Assembly: GCA_021234155.1 (NCBI GenBank)
Contig: JAJEKV010000056.1
Location: forward strand, 2,091,330-2,155,329
DNA length: 64,000 bases
Direction of reading: 5' to 3'
Origin: Isoetes taiwanensis
Lineage: Eukaryota; Streptophyta; Lycopodiopsida; Isoetales; Isoetaceae
Below are positions 23,460 through 34,045 of the stretch, one piece after another. Under the pieces are notes generated by a model that was not told the DNA's origin, made no database searches, and worked only from the letters and a program-made list of their open reading frames with translations. The position numbers and the translations under genes are program-made. How positions within the stretch are numbered: the first letter of the stretch is position 1; each line of letters starts with the position of its first letter.

Positions 23460-24010
23460 CTATTATTTGTTTTGGTTTGCGATATGCAACAGTGGAGAAG
23501 AAGTGGGCACACAAACATTGCATTAAGTTCTTGAAATTTCTGAAGCACTTAGGAGATAAACGTTGAGCATGGCAAAGTCACAAAGCCAACAACCCGAGTC
23601 AAAGCTACGTGAAGATTAGTGTAACATGGTCAAATTGGTGTAATGAGGAGATCATGTGACATGCCTTTCTTAACTTTCATGTGTATCATCAAATTGCCGG
23701 GGAACGGGCTGTCTAAGACTCTCAGCAAATGTGAATGAGAAGCAAAGAGCTAGATAGATAGATAGATATTATTTTAACCTGTAGAAGCATTATTTAAGGA
23801 AAGCAAAGGCTCGCAATGAAATACGACAAATGCTATATTGTTCATGATATTTCGCCACCAAATCTTTGGACTTGAAAATTTACATGCCACCAAACTGTTG
23901 GAAGAACAAACGAATTCGATTTGTATTCTCTAGGAATTTTATTTGATTATCAATTCTTCCCAACCTGAGCATATAACTTCCCAGCACTACCTATGAACAA
24001 GCTGAAAGGC
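23460..24010 (+). repeat. old duplication, left copy
   Basis: Pairs with 24185-24870. Shared blocks in the same order are the TTGTTTTGGTTTG start, ACACAAACATTGC, then AAGGAAAGCAAAGGC, then AAATCTTTGGACTTGAA and CTGTTGGAAGAA. The copies are clearly diverged. Function is not recognised. Confidence 0.7.
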
Positions 24011-24184
24011 ATACAGTACTTCCCAATGCTATCCATGAATAGACTAGAATTTTCGTAAATCTATTTGCCCGTAGATCAAATCCAATGATTATAAGGTTCT
24101 CCACATGCACATATATCCTAGTTGGAACGTGGAGAGCCTCAAATTGCTTCATATTCTCAACTCATATTTGTGCAAACATGCAAA

Positions 24185-24870
24185 AAATTATTAGCCTGTT
24201 TTGGTTTGGGATATGCAGATATGACGAAAAAGAAGTATGCACACAAACATTGCCTTAAGTTGTTGAAATTTCTGAAGCTGGCTTGTGAAGGTATAATGAT
24301 TCAACTTGTTTGAAATTGGTAGATGGCATTGATTTCCCTCTTTAAGATTGCTATTATTTAGTAAATATGTCATGAAATGAGATGCTATAAAGAGAACATG
24401 CTTTAACATGCATCCATTTTCAACTTGCAGCACTCCTCCATAGACCATGATTGCCATTTATAGCAACTGACATGCCTTAAGGACATATATTTTTTAACTC
24501 TCACGGATATCATCAAATTGGTAGAAAACTGACTTTTCAAAGTTCTCCACAAATCTAGCTCAGAAACAAAAATTTAACAAAACAAATAGATAGGTAGATA
24601 GTTCTTTTTACATCATACCATATGGCATCATCCATAGGGACATAAAGGAACAAGTGAATTCATAAACCTGTAGAAGCATGTTGAAGGAAAGCAAAGGCCA
24701 CAAAGAAACATGACAAATGCACTTTTATGTTGTTTCGCTATATCGCAATCAAATCTTTGGACTTGAATGCTGCCAGACTGTTGGAAGAAAAAACCAATTC
24801 GATTTATGTTCTCTAGGAATTCAATTCGATTACTAATTTTCCCTAGTCAAGCATATAACTTTCCAACTAT
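24185..24870 (+). repeat. old duplication, right copy
   Basis: Partner of 23460-24010. It is longer, because of an added segment after the first block. No coding content is supported in either copy. Confidence 0.7.
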
Positions 24871-24974
24871 CCAGACAACCATATGGATAATGATGAAAAC
24901 TGGTGTGACAACCATATGGATATTATACTTATTATATGCCAAAGATGATCGTCACACGAGTGCAAAAGGGTAGT

Positions 24975-25050
24975 TGCACGAGGAAAGGTTTGAACTCGCA
25001 ACTCTCTAATTGCAAGCTATATGCCTTTGCCAACTAAAATACCAAGATTT
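24975..25050 (-). repeat. tRNA-derived fragment (SINE or tRNA pseudogene)
   Basis: On the minus strand an A-box-like TAGTTGGCAAAGG (25024-25036) is followed after ~25 bases by a B-box-like GAGTTCAAACC (24988-24998). This is tRNA spacing. Stems are too imperfect for a functional tRNA, so a SINE head is likely. Confidence 0.45.
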
Positions 25051-25544
25051 CTTAAAAATATTCTCTTGTTCTTCTTCATATGGGTGCTAGTTTCTAGGAA
25101 GTTCTAGAATATTCCAGAGCTTATGTGCATATGGAAAACTTGGCGCGATCTCATCCATTGGAATGGTACGATCTTGACCATTGGTCTAAATATGTATCGA
25201 AGAGCCTCATTCTTGTTGAACCATTCTAGTTCAATGTCAATCCTGAGACTTAAACATCTGTCTCATGTTCCTGCTTGCCTTTGGGCTATTGTATTGTTGA
25301 TGCATCATTATATATCAAATTCTTTCCCGATCTTCACATATCTTTTACATATTTTCCATGTATTTTGCTTGTTTTTGCATAGGTTCATGACAGTTTGAAC
25401 CGAAATACCTTACTGGTTCTTGTTTACTCGAGGCTAATTATATATTTGGTGGTTCTTGTCTCTATAGAGGATATTTCGTCCTTGTTATAGCGAGTCTAAC
25501 AGCTTATTCATGTGTGTCAGCTATTGCAATTGAACAATGAAAAG

Positions 25545-26505
25545 CTCAAGGAATGGATTGCTTCTTATGAATCAGTATCTAGCTCTGGATTGAGGCCATC
25601 AGAGCCTAAAATTAGCTTGCCCCAGAAGTTTGATAGCACTCGATCCAAGCTTCATGGTTTTTTCAAAAAGCTTTAGCTTGTGATTTAGCTCTATCCTCAT
25701 AGATATTTTAATGGGTTAGAAACAAGTTGAATTGATTGGTTCTCTCCTCACACGACCAGCTCTTACTAGAGATGGAGTCCAAGAGTTGCAGGATTTTGTT
25801 GCTTTCACTACTGAACTTGAGGCATGCTTTGGATATACTGATCGTCAGTGCACATCAGTTACAAAACTTAGCAATCTCAAGCAAGGCGCTTGTCCAACAA
25901 TTTGAATTGAGTGGTGCTCTCCTCACACGGCCACGACCTCTAAGTTGGTTTGCTCTTTTGCTCGAGAGGGAGCCCCAGAGTTACAATATTTTGTTGCTTT
26001 CACTACTGAACTTGAGGCATGCTTTGGGGATACTAATCATCAGCGCACACCAGTTACAAAACTCAGGAACCTCAAAAAAGGCTCCTGTCCAACTTCAGTT
26101 TATGCATCTGAATTCCATAAAATTGCAATTGACTGCTTGGGATGTTGATGCTCTCTGCGATTGTTTTTAGAGAGAACTTTGTGAGGATGTTAAAGATATG
26201 TTGTTATCTATGGAGGACTCCAGGACTTTAGAAGCCATTCAGCTTGTGGTTTGCTGTGATAATTATTCTTTTGAGCACAGATATGAGAGATGTCATCAGA
26301 CTTTTCCTTTGAAAACACATGTAGAACCAGTCTCTGCTCCATCCGGCACCTTTGAATCATATAGTTTAGTGCCCATGCAAATTGAGTGTGTGGTTCAGGG
26401 GCCTTTGTTTACTCTTGAAAAAAAGACACGCAGAGAGGCTAACCCTTGTCTCTATTGTGCGGGGAGTCGGCCATATTGCTCGTGGATGTCTGTTAAGTGT
26501 TCAAA
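25545..26505 (+). pseudogene. decayed gag of the gypsy element, with internal duplication
   Basis: Frame pieces read as a retrotransposon capsid region: LPQKFDSTRSKLHGFFKK near 25620, then capsid-like segments, then a zinc-knuckle remnant near 26443-26492 (NPCLYC, then Gly/His positions decayed). A segment of ~180 bp is tandemly duplicated: 25734-25905 and 25918-26100 both hold GGTTCT/GGTGCTCTCCTCACACG and GAACTTGAGGCATGCTTTGG. Stops occur throughout. This is non-functional. Confidence 0.75.
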
Positions 26506-26639
26506 TTAGTGGAAAAACTTCATGGGCTAGTCCGAGGTAAGTCTCTCAATGGCTAGCCGATGTTTCTCAGACTCCTTCCATATGCGGTGAAGGATTTATT
26601 CCTTTGGATAAGTTCATTAAAAAGTTTTTTGTTTCTATA

Positions 26640-27339
26640 TTATGGACGTTGGAAGGTTGGATGCATTAACGCATAACTTGATAGTGGTGCAAATGCTTGC
26701 TTTATGGATAGTGTGTTTGCCTCTAAAAACGACATATTCCTAGAAGCAAAGCGAAGTATTCCGATTCTATTGGTGTGACTGACAGACATGAGATCTCCTT
26801 AGGTGCAATCACAGAATGTACTGCACCTCTTTAGGTTCTATTCGGGGGAGCTTCTTGTAGCATTTCCTTCAATCTCATCGCTAGCCCACATATGCCAGTA
26901 GTCTTGGGTCTTCCCTGGCTCGAGTTGCATAATCCACAGATTGAGGGGCGCTCTAGATCATTTCAGTTTTGCTAGTTCTAGATCTAGTCCCATTTCATCT
27001 GCAGTTTTTGCCTTTGCACCAGCATCTACTTCAGTTCATGCAGTATCATTGGCTCCGGATTTCGATGATGTTCATGTTCCAGTTCTTGTTTCTGCTCTGT
27101 TTCCTGATCCTGTTCCTATCTTTGCTCCGGTTCATGTTCTAGATCATGTCCATGTTCTAGATGATGTCCCAGATCCTATTGTTGTTTTTGTTCCTGCTCT
27201 TGTTATTGTTCTAGTTTCTATTCCTGCTCCTGTTCCTGTTAAGGTTCCTGTTTCTGCGAAAGCTTCATCATCCCAGTCAAGCCCTCAGTTCCATATCTCA
27301 AAGCTTTCTCTCCACAAGTTTATCAAATTTGGAAGGTAA
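26640..27339 (+). pseudogene. decayed aspartic protease and low-complexity spacer
   Basis: A DSGANACFMDSVFA block near 26680-26720 is the protease active site region. SPHMPVVLGLPWLELHNPQ near 26885-26940 marks the end of the protease domain. An open 132-codon frame (26941-27339) then encodes a Val/Pro/Ala-rich low-complexity segment built from short PV and PD steps (for example VPVLVSALFPDPVPIFAPV). It probably forms a flexible spacer before RT. Confidence 0.78.
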
Positions 27340-27439
27340 GATCCCAGTTCAACATTTGCAATTCAAATTCCTGTTCAAGTTCATCTGTTGATTAGATCAC
27401 GCCCATATCGTTCCTAATTACAATGATTTTGATGATGTT

Positions 27440-28260
27440 TTCGAGGTGATCAAATCCAACAAGCTTCCAAAGCATCGTCCCTATGACTGCCCCAATGATC
27501 TCCTTTTAGGAATGGTCCTCCCATATGGCCCTAAGCCCTATCTGTGACTTGTCGCCAACAGAGTTGAAGGCTTTGCAGAATGGTTCTTTGCAATTGGTTG
27601 TGGATTGTCGCGGTCTCAACAAGATATTGCATGCAATCGGTATCCCCTTCCTTTGATTCTAGAATTACTTTAGCTGCAAAACGTATGATACTTCACCAAG
27701 ATTGATCTTTGTGGTGCATATTCTTATTCGGATCAGAGAAGGTGATACGTGAAAGACAGGCTTCCAAACTCAGTATGGTCATTTTGAGTACAATGTTATG
27801 CGCTTCGACCTTACTAATGCTCTAGCAGTCTTTTAGGACATGGCTAACGATCTCCTTCTGAAATTTTTGGATCTCTTTCTTATCATCTATTCAGATGATA
27901 TTCTGGGTTATTGAAGACTCTAGACGAGCATAAAAAATATGTCAGGAATATCAGATACAAGAGCATGGACTTTAAGCCAAGCTAGAGAAATGCCAATTTG
28001 AGCAGGATAATATCGAGCTTCTTGACTATTGTATCACATCTTAGGGTGTCTTCATGGATCTAGAGAAGGATCATAAGGTAATTGTATACACTAATCACCA
28101 AAATCTGGAGTATTTTTAGTCTGCTTGAATTTTCAATCGTCTTCAGGCTCGATGGCATATACAGATATTATCTCGTTTTAATTTCGTCATCAAATTTTGG
28201 TCTGGCACACTTTAAGTGAAACCAGATGCTCTTTCTTACAGATCACATTTGGAACCTAAG
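27440..28260 (+). pseudogene. decayed reverse transcriptase and RNase H
   Basis: The approach segment LPKHRPYDCP lies at about 27460-27500. It is followed by DCRGLNK, a motif A piece KIDLCGAYS, FQTQYGHFEYNVMRFDLTNA and the catalytic block IIYSDDILGY. These blocks are separated by stops. RNase H is partial: VIVYTNHQNLEYF and ARWHIQILSRFNFVIKF appear at about 28080-28200, after a deletion that removed the first catalytic part. Nothing downstream looks like integrase. Confidence 0.85.
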
Positions 28261-28320
28261 ATTATGCAATCGACATTTGATGAGCAGTCCCAGGCCATTC
28301 TCGGGACCTAGGATACCTTT

Positions 28321-29244
28321 TCTCGCCTTGCTTCGAGCCCTTCCACATATGCCCTAGCATTATGATGTTTTTTTTTGTTGTTTGGGAGGCAGGGTGGTTT
28401 TTATATTTCATTTAAAGAAAATACATAAAGAAAAGAAATGATGATATCACTCCAATATCAGCCTCCCTTACATAAGGAGTTTCAAAAGGATATAGTTTAA
28501 GCACTTTAGTTTAACATCTGTATCTTATAAGCCGTTATGTTAAAGACCCTTTAACGCTAAGTGTTAAAGTAGTAGAAAATTCATAGGTATTCCTATGACC
28601 TCTTCTGCATCTAGACAACATAATCAACAACATCCATCAGATCTTGAATGGTGAGATCTGCCACAGTCATATTGAAAAAATGAACAACATTTTTTCCAAT
28701 TGCTTGACAGAGTAGGTAGACAAATCCAAGAACAGAAGGACATGAGCCTCTATCCTTTGTTTCCACTTATGGAATAGGTTCTCAAAGTATGGTTTCACCA
28801 CGTCCATGATTGACTAATTTTTCAAAATGATATCCTATATGTTCCTAATGATGCTCCTTGATTTCAAGTTCTGTAGTTCTATCATGATTCTCCTCTTGCC
28901 TTGCACTTTGAGATTGCCAAGGACCTGGAACTCGTTGCTTGAGATTATTGTGGCCAGGTCACCACCACATGGTCGTGATCTTTCCATGCGTATGAGTGCA
29001 GTATTTTCATTCCCAATTATACCATGACCCAGGAGCACATATGACAAAAGTAACACTGGAGACGTGATAACTCTTGGCACCCTTTGGCATTTGGCGGCAT
29101 GGTGACCAAAGCCATATCATGGGACCAAAATACGCACCGTCTACATGGCTGAAGAAGTACATAAATAAGTTGGCAAAATAAAGAAGAAGAAGAAATCAAT
29201 CAGAACAAAGAGAAGTTGAAAGTAGAGATTTTAAAGACTCACAT
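28321..29244. other. stretch without a recognised gene
   Basis: It holds the downstream flank of the Helitron helicase (which runs on the minus strand). Minus-strand frames such as 28835-29080 (with GGDLATIISSNEFQVLG) may be further Helitron cargo, but I cannot name them. Confidence 0.4.
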
Positions 29245-30690
29245 TTAGAGTTCTTTATAAACAACATTTGTTGTATATATTGACTTGTGCACATCATGGA
29301 AAACATCTTCATTCTTCTTAAGAATGAGTAACTTTATGCCTTCCTTGAGCTCTCGAGAGTGCCAGATAGAGTTGTCCATGACCGAATACTGGATTTGGCA
29401 AATACAAACCACCCATTTTCATTGTTTGCCCTTGTGACTTATTAATTGTCATACCAAAAGCTGGACGAGACAGAAATTGCATGTGCTCAAACTAGAAAGG
29501 GAGTTCTACATTATTAGGCACTAAAGAATTCAAAATATGAACACCTTGCCTCCAATATTTTTCCCAGTGACAATCTCGGCATCTATAGCACGCCTTTCCA
29601 ATGAACGTATAATGAGGCGAGTGCCATTGTAGAGTCCCATACATGTAGAAATAGATCTCAATATCATGGTAATCATCCCAACCTTCAATGTCAATTGATG
29701 TGGAGGCATCACACTTGGAGTTTACGCATTCAAACATTCAATAAGATGGATTCCTTCACCATTCTCATTTACATCTCGATCAGCGCTGTAATAATCGATA
29801 GGTGAGTAGGCAACCACTCTGTCATCCTCTTGTTTACTTCGTCTACATCCTCATTTAGTGGCGTAAGGATTTCCTTTGCACCCAATAGGACACAATTCTA
29901 TAATTTATTGAAACATCGGGGTAGTGCCCTTTGCCCGGTGAGTCTTTTAAAATCCTGCGGATCGAGACAAATCTCTTTCGGAAGATATACTATATCCGAT
30001 CCAATGTTGGGAAGCGCCTTTTGCTCTTCTGCATCTCTTCCCACATTGTTCATTACCCACATATTTATGTTGCGCTTATGTTCCTCGACATGATCCCATA
30101 TGTAACAATACTTCAAGGAAGCATACACAATTTGGGGTCGATTTCCTCATGGAACCATCGGTGGAACCTGGCAAAAATCTCCTCCTAAAACAATAATGAG
30201 CCCTCCAAATATTTTGTCGTATGACATCAGGTCACGGAGCATTCTATCAAGTGCTTCATAAACATATTTATGCATCATTGGGGCCTCATCCCATATAGTC
30301 ATGCGAGTCGCTCTTATCAATTTTGCCAGCTTGGACTGCTTTGGAATATTGCAAGTTGATGTCTCATCTATGTTTATCAGTATCTTGAACCTTGAACGTG
30401 CAGTGCGCCCGCCCTTCAATAAAATGGATGCAATTCTTGAAGAAGCAACTGCAAGTGCAATGATACCTTTGGCACGAACATAAGACAACATGCTGTTAAA
30501 AAGAAAACTCTTTCTCGGGCCGCCTCCACCATGAATAAAACACACCTGTCCTTTTACCAACATCACGTGTTCAGTAATCACACGGTCGAAGATAATACAT
30601 TGGTCATTATATAAGCAGTCCACATCTTCTTGCACCTCTGTCATGTCTTCTTGAAACGCTTCATTTCGAAATATCATATATGGATCTATT
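29245..30690 (-). pseudogene. Helitron PIF1-type helicase, decayed
   Basis: A PIF1-like DNA helicase is the C-terminal part of Helitron transposases. The intact upstream piece (30147-30677) has a Walker A remnant GGGGPRKSFLFN (canonical GGGGTGKT), Walker B IWDEAPMMHK, and GGDFCQVPPMVP. Later blocks lie in changing frames. At 29530-29712 is LYNGTRLIIRSLERRAIDAE, and near 29430 is FGMTINKSQGQTM. Near 29340 is LYLALSRAQ, helicase motif VI, followed by a stop codon at 29245-29247. Frameshifts and internal stops show it is inactive. The Rep part that should precede it is not on this strand (see 30798-30947). Confidence 0.9.
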
Positions 30691-30797
30691 GCACGCTCAG
30701 GAAGAATAAAGTCAAACTCCCTTAAGGATCATCCGACAAAGTTCATATGGTCTTCAATGTCTAGAAATTGATCCTCTGCAATCCTGGCCTTCCCTCT

Positions 30798-30947
30798 GGT
30801 AAGATGGTGGTACTGCCTTCAAGTTTTCAAGGATCTATATGAGCCTTGCAACAGAACTATCAAGATGCAATGGCATTAGTCAGATGCCATGGTAAACCCG
30901 ATTTATTCATCATGTACACATGCAATCCAGGATGGGTCGAAATCCAG
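30798..30947 (+). pseudogene. Helitron Rep-domain (Helitron_like_N) fragment
   Basis: The plus strand reads GKMVVLPSSFQGS, then NYQDAMALVRCHGKPDLF and MYTCNPGWVEIQ. These are hallmark blocks just before the HUH motif in Helitron Rep proteins. The fragment points opposite to the helicase next to it, so an inversion or a second insertion separated the two. The HUH motif itself and the tyrosine motif are not visible. Confidence 0.82.
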
Positions 30948-31455
30948 TAGTCACATTTTATTAAAATGGGTCTCATGCGATTCCCATTTTTTTTGGAGCC
31001 TTGTTATTTTACACAAAATGGGCATGCGAAACTTTTGAAAGCGCTTTATTGCTTTAAAAGATGCCTTTTTTCTTGTATGGAAAAAAATGTTAAGGAAAAT
31101 TACGTGGTCTACTTTTCTTGGTTGGTGAGTCGAGAAGGGAAAAACCTGACTAAAACTAATGAACATGCCATCTCTCTGTAAACAAAGTACTAACATTGCA
31201 TTGTATTTTACAGTGGTTGAGGAGACCATGATTGTTGGGCTGTCACAACAGTTATATCATCCTCGCACACAGACCACTACTGGGAACGTGCGGAGCAAGT
31301 TCCGACGCGTTCCAAGCCATTTCATCAATGAATGGGTCTTTCCATTGCTCCCGATCATGTACTTTACGTTTCACTATTTGGGTGCAAAAGACAAAATCAA
31401 GCTAGTCAATTGATGCTCACCGGACAATACAAATAAAATAAGAACCACCAGAGGT
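30948..31455. other. stretch without a recognised gene
   Basis: It begins with a 28 bp segment also found at 20701-20728, and contains short open frames on both strands. Nothing is recognised up to the GC-rich LTR-like region. Confidence 0.4.
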
Positions 31456-32050
31456 GTTAGTCTGTGCCTCACAGTACGGGGACTATTCATCATCTGACGG
31501 ACCAAGTCAAGCTCAAGGATCCCGCAGGCGAGGCGCGGGTCAGCCGTCAAAAGCCCAAACAAAAGACCAAGCAGCGGACCCACGCGGTCAAAACAGCTGC
31601 GTCACGGTACCAAGAGGCGCTTTTCGGACAAGTGGCGGCCCGTCACCGCCCGCGTCGGCGTCGGCGTGCTTTCGGGATTTTCAAGAGGCACCGCTTGGCA
31701 TTCCTGCAAATCAGGCCTCCTTCCGAGTCGGCGCAGAGATCGGTCGAGAATGTCTATATTGGGCCAAAGGCCATTGTACTATATATATGAGTAGAGCTAA
31801 GCGCTCTAGTTTCTAGATGAGTTTGAGTCTTGTCTCACTTGAGTCTTCTCTCGGTTTGCGAGCTCATGTATCATCATCATTGATATCAAGGAAGCTTATC
31901 ATTGTTGTCTCATTGTTCTTTTTGTTTTTCTTTTCCCTTTCCTTGTTTCCTTGCAAATCCAGCGTGACATAGTCCCGGATTCTCTGTTAGATCCAAGGGT
32001 CCTCCACGGAGGACTGTCTTGCGAGGAGTTTCGAACCTGAACCCCAAACA
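31456..32050 (+). repeat. candidate 5' LTR of the outer element
   Basis: GC-rich U3-like region followed by a TATA-like TACTATATATATGAG at about 31774-31788, a leader, and an end in CCAAACA. The left boundary is uncertain because no partner LTR is available for comparison. Confidence 0.45.
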
Positions 32051-32051
32051 C

Positions 32052-32068
32052 CGGCGCCCGTCGGGTCG
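32052..32068 (+). other. candidate primer binding site of the outer element
   Basis: CGGCGCCCGTCGGGTCG, one base after the CA end. It resembles the GGCGCC-starting PBS class used by Tat/Athila elements, not the Met-tRNA type. Confidence 0.45.
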
Positions 32069-32097
32069 ATTCGATTTTCCTTTTCTTACGCCGCCAT

Positions 32098-33930
32098 ATG
32101 CATCCGAAACTTCGCGCCGGAAGAACTCCTTCCCAGGCGGCTTTCGCTTGGGCGCCATCATCGAGGGGCATTCGCGACATGTATGGATATGCTTATGACA
32201 TTGAGGGAGGCCATATTCGGTCTAGGGCTCAGTCGGCGCCACCCACCCCTCGTGTCCTGTCTCGTCCCAGTTCCCCGCCTCAAGCGTGCAAACATTGCTC
32301 ACAGCCTCAGTCACCTCATCACTATCAGGAGCCCTATCAGGCTCAACCTTCTCACCCTTACTTTCATACTCCCGACCATGCCTACATCCATCATTCTTCT
32401 GGCCATACACCGCTGCCTTCACAACCATCATCTCCTACGGGCGGACAGAGGTATCCACATGTCTCTTTTGCTCCTCCCCAGGAATTTCCCTTCCCTACAT
32501 TTCCCACCACTCTTCCTGTTTACAACCTTACCGACCTCAAAACCAATGATCAGGCACCTCCCGTACCTCCCCCTCAGTTACCCCTTCGCCGGGGTCCTTG
32601 GGCACCATGCCACCTCCAACTCCACCTAACTATATTCCCTATCAATTTCCGGTCCAGCCAAGCACTTTCACCTCTACCTTTCAGACCCTTAAGTTGACTT
32701 ATCCAACCTTTGGCAACACGAAAGGCAAACCATTAGACCAAAGTGCTCGGGCCCACATGGAAGAATTTGAGCTCTCGGCTGCCCTAAATGGTCATGCACA
32801 ACCTCAACTGAAATTCCATATCTTTTCCACCACAACTGCGTGGTTCTCCTCATCAATAGCTTATGTCCAACAAAAGCCCTTTGGAAACAAGATTGGTGAA
32901 ATGAATGGCGCTTTTCTTTCTCACTATGGAACCACGGATGATGATCAACTTCATCTCAAGCAACTCAATGACCTTCAACAAGAGCCCGCTTGAGTCCGCT
33001 AAAGGATTTTTGCGGTCGACTTCACATCTTGCTTAGCAAACTCAAGGAGTACCCGACCGCGAGCCGGATCTTGGTGCGGTTTCTCCAAGGACTTCCTCCG
33101 GCTATCCGACTCATGGTGAATACTGGCCGAAGACTTTGGAGGCGGGCTATCGACCTTGTCAATCACTCAAAGTCAATGTTTCCTCCGGGTGGCGTGGCTC
33201 TTGGGGAGCTTCCTTTCATTCCACCCGTCATGGTTCCGCGGGCTGGCATCCAACCTCAACACGCAAATCCAGCGTATGATCGGATCACGGTGCCATATCA
33301 CGCAAATACCAAGGCCACTTGGCAAATGAATGCAACTCCACCAATGGCCCACCTCATTGTAAAAGATGCAACATGTGCAATCATGCCCGCGGAAGAGTGC
33401 ACTCGCACTCATCCTACACCCTTCCGCAACAAGATGGTTTATCAAGTGCAAACAACACCTCGGCAACAATGCAATATTAGCGCGCAACCAACTGCGGGCT
33501 CAACCCACTCAACTCTATCAGCGACCCGAGCAACAGCGGGGACCCAACCGCGCCCCCTTGCAGTCCTTCTAAAGCTCGGTGTTATCAGCATCACGAATGG
33601 GGTCATACAACCACGGCATGTCCTCAACTCCCACAAGTTCAGGTGCAGCTTCCTGGCACCAATCAGACCACCTCGGTTCGCCTCACAGCTTACCAACTCT
33701 GGATTGCCAATGGCAAACAAGGCCCGCGTCCTGTTCTACGGAAGCCACCTCGCGCGCCTCAGCAATCACGCTATCAACCAGCTCCTGCCAATCAACCTCA
33801 GGATCAACAAGCACAGGAAGAAATTTTCCAGGCTCTTAATCCTCGATCCGGTAGTCAAATTGGGTTGGTTTTGGTTTTCCGCGCCGGACCGTCGGCGTCC
33901 TTGCGGTTTTTCCTCATGACCGCATAACTT
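32098..33930 (+). pseudogene. gag of the outer gypsy element, frameshifted
   Basis: The reading starts at ATG 32098 with a Pro/Gln/His-rich N-terminus and shifts frame near 32600. A capsid region then reads GKPLDQSARAHMEEFELSA, FLSHYGTTDDDQLHLKQLN and CGRLHILLSKLKEYPT. After 33000 it continues RFLQGLPPAIRLMVNTGR and ALGELPFIPPV. A zinc knuckle CKRCNMCNHAR is at about 33358-33392, with a frameshift before its last Cys. A second knuckle at about 33577-33630 reads CYQHHEWGHTTTAC, in which the second Cys of the CCHC pattern is His. Gag would form the virus-like particle. The inner element cut the polyprotein just after 34045. Confidence 0.85.
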
Positions 33931-34045
33931 TGCCTTTTGCAGTCGACACCATCCCTCATGACGAGGAAAAAAAGGTTCACTTTGCACCTGACTTATAAAA
34001 CTCATGCCTCATGTCATGCCAAAAGTACGCCAAAGCATTCTGAAC

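Larger units (their letters stand above)
25520..28320 (+). mobile_element. decayed Ty3/gypsy retrotransposon
   Basis: Gag, protease, RT and RNase H remnants follow in gypsy order on the plus strand with many stop codons. LTRs were not found. Integrase is absent, so the copy is truncated at about 28320. The style of the protease end (LGLPWLELHNPQI) and the RT approach (LPKHRPYDCP) resembles the Tf1/chromovirus-like branch. Confidence 0.85.

Noticed and set aside
24975-25050. Functional tRNA gene
   Set aside because: A and B boxes are recognisable, but the stems do not pair well enough. Listed as a tRNA-derived fragment.
31454-31816. Two overlapping plus-strand frames over 100 codons
   Set aside because: GC-rich U3-like sequence upstream of gag. 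The frames overlap each other and lack any motif.
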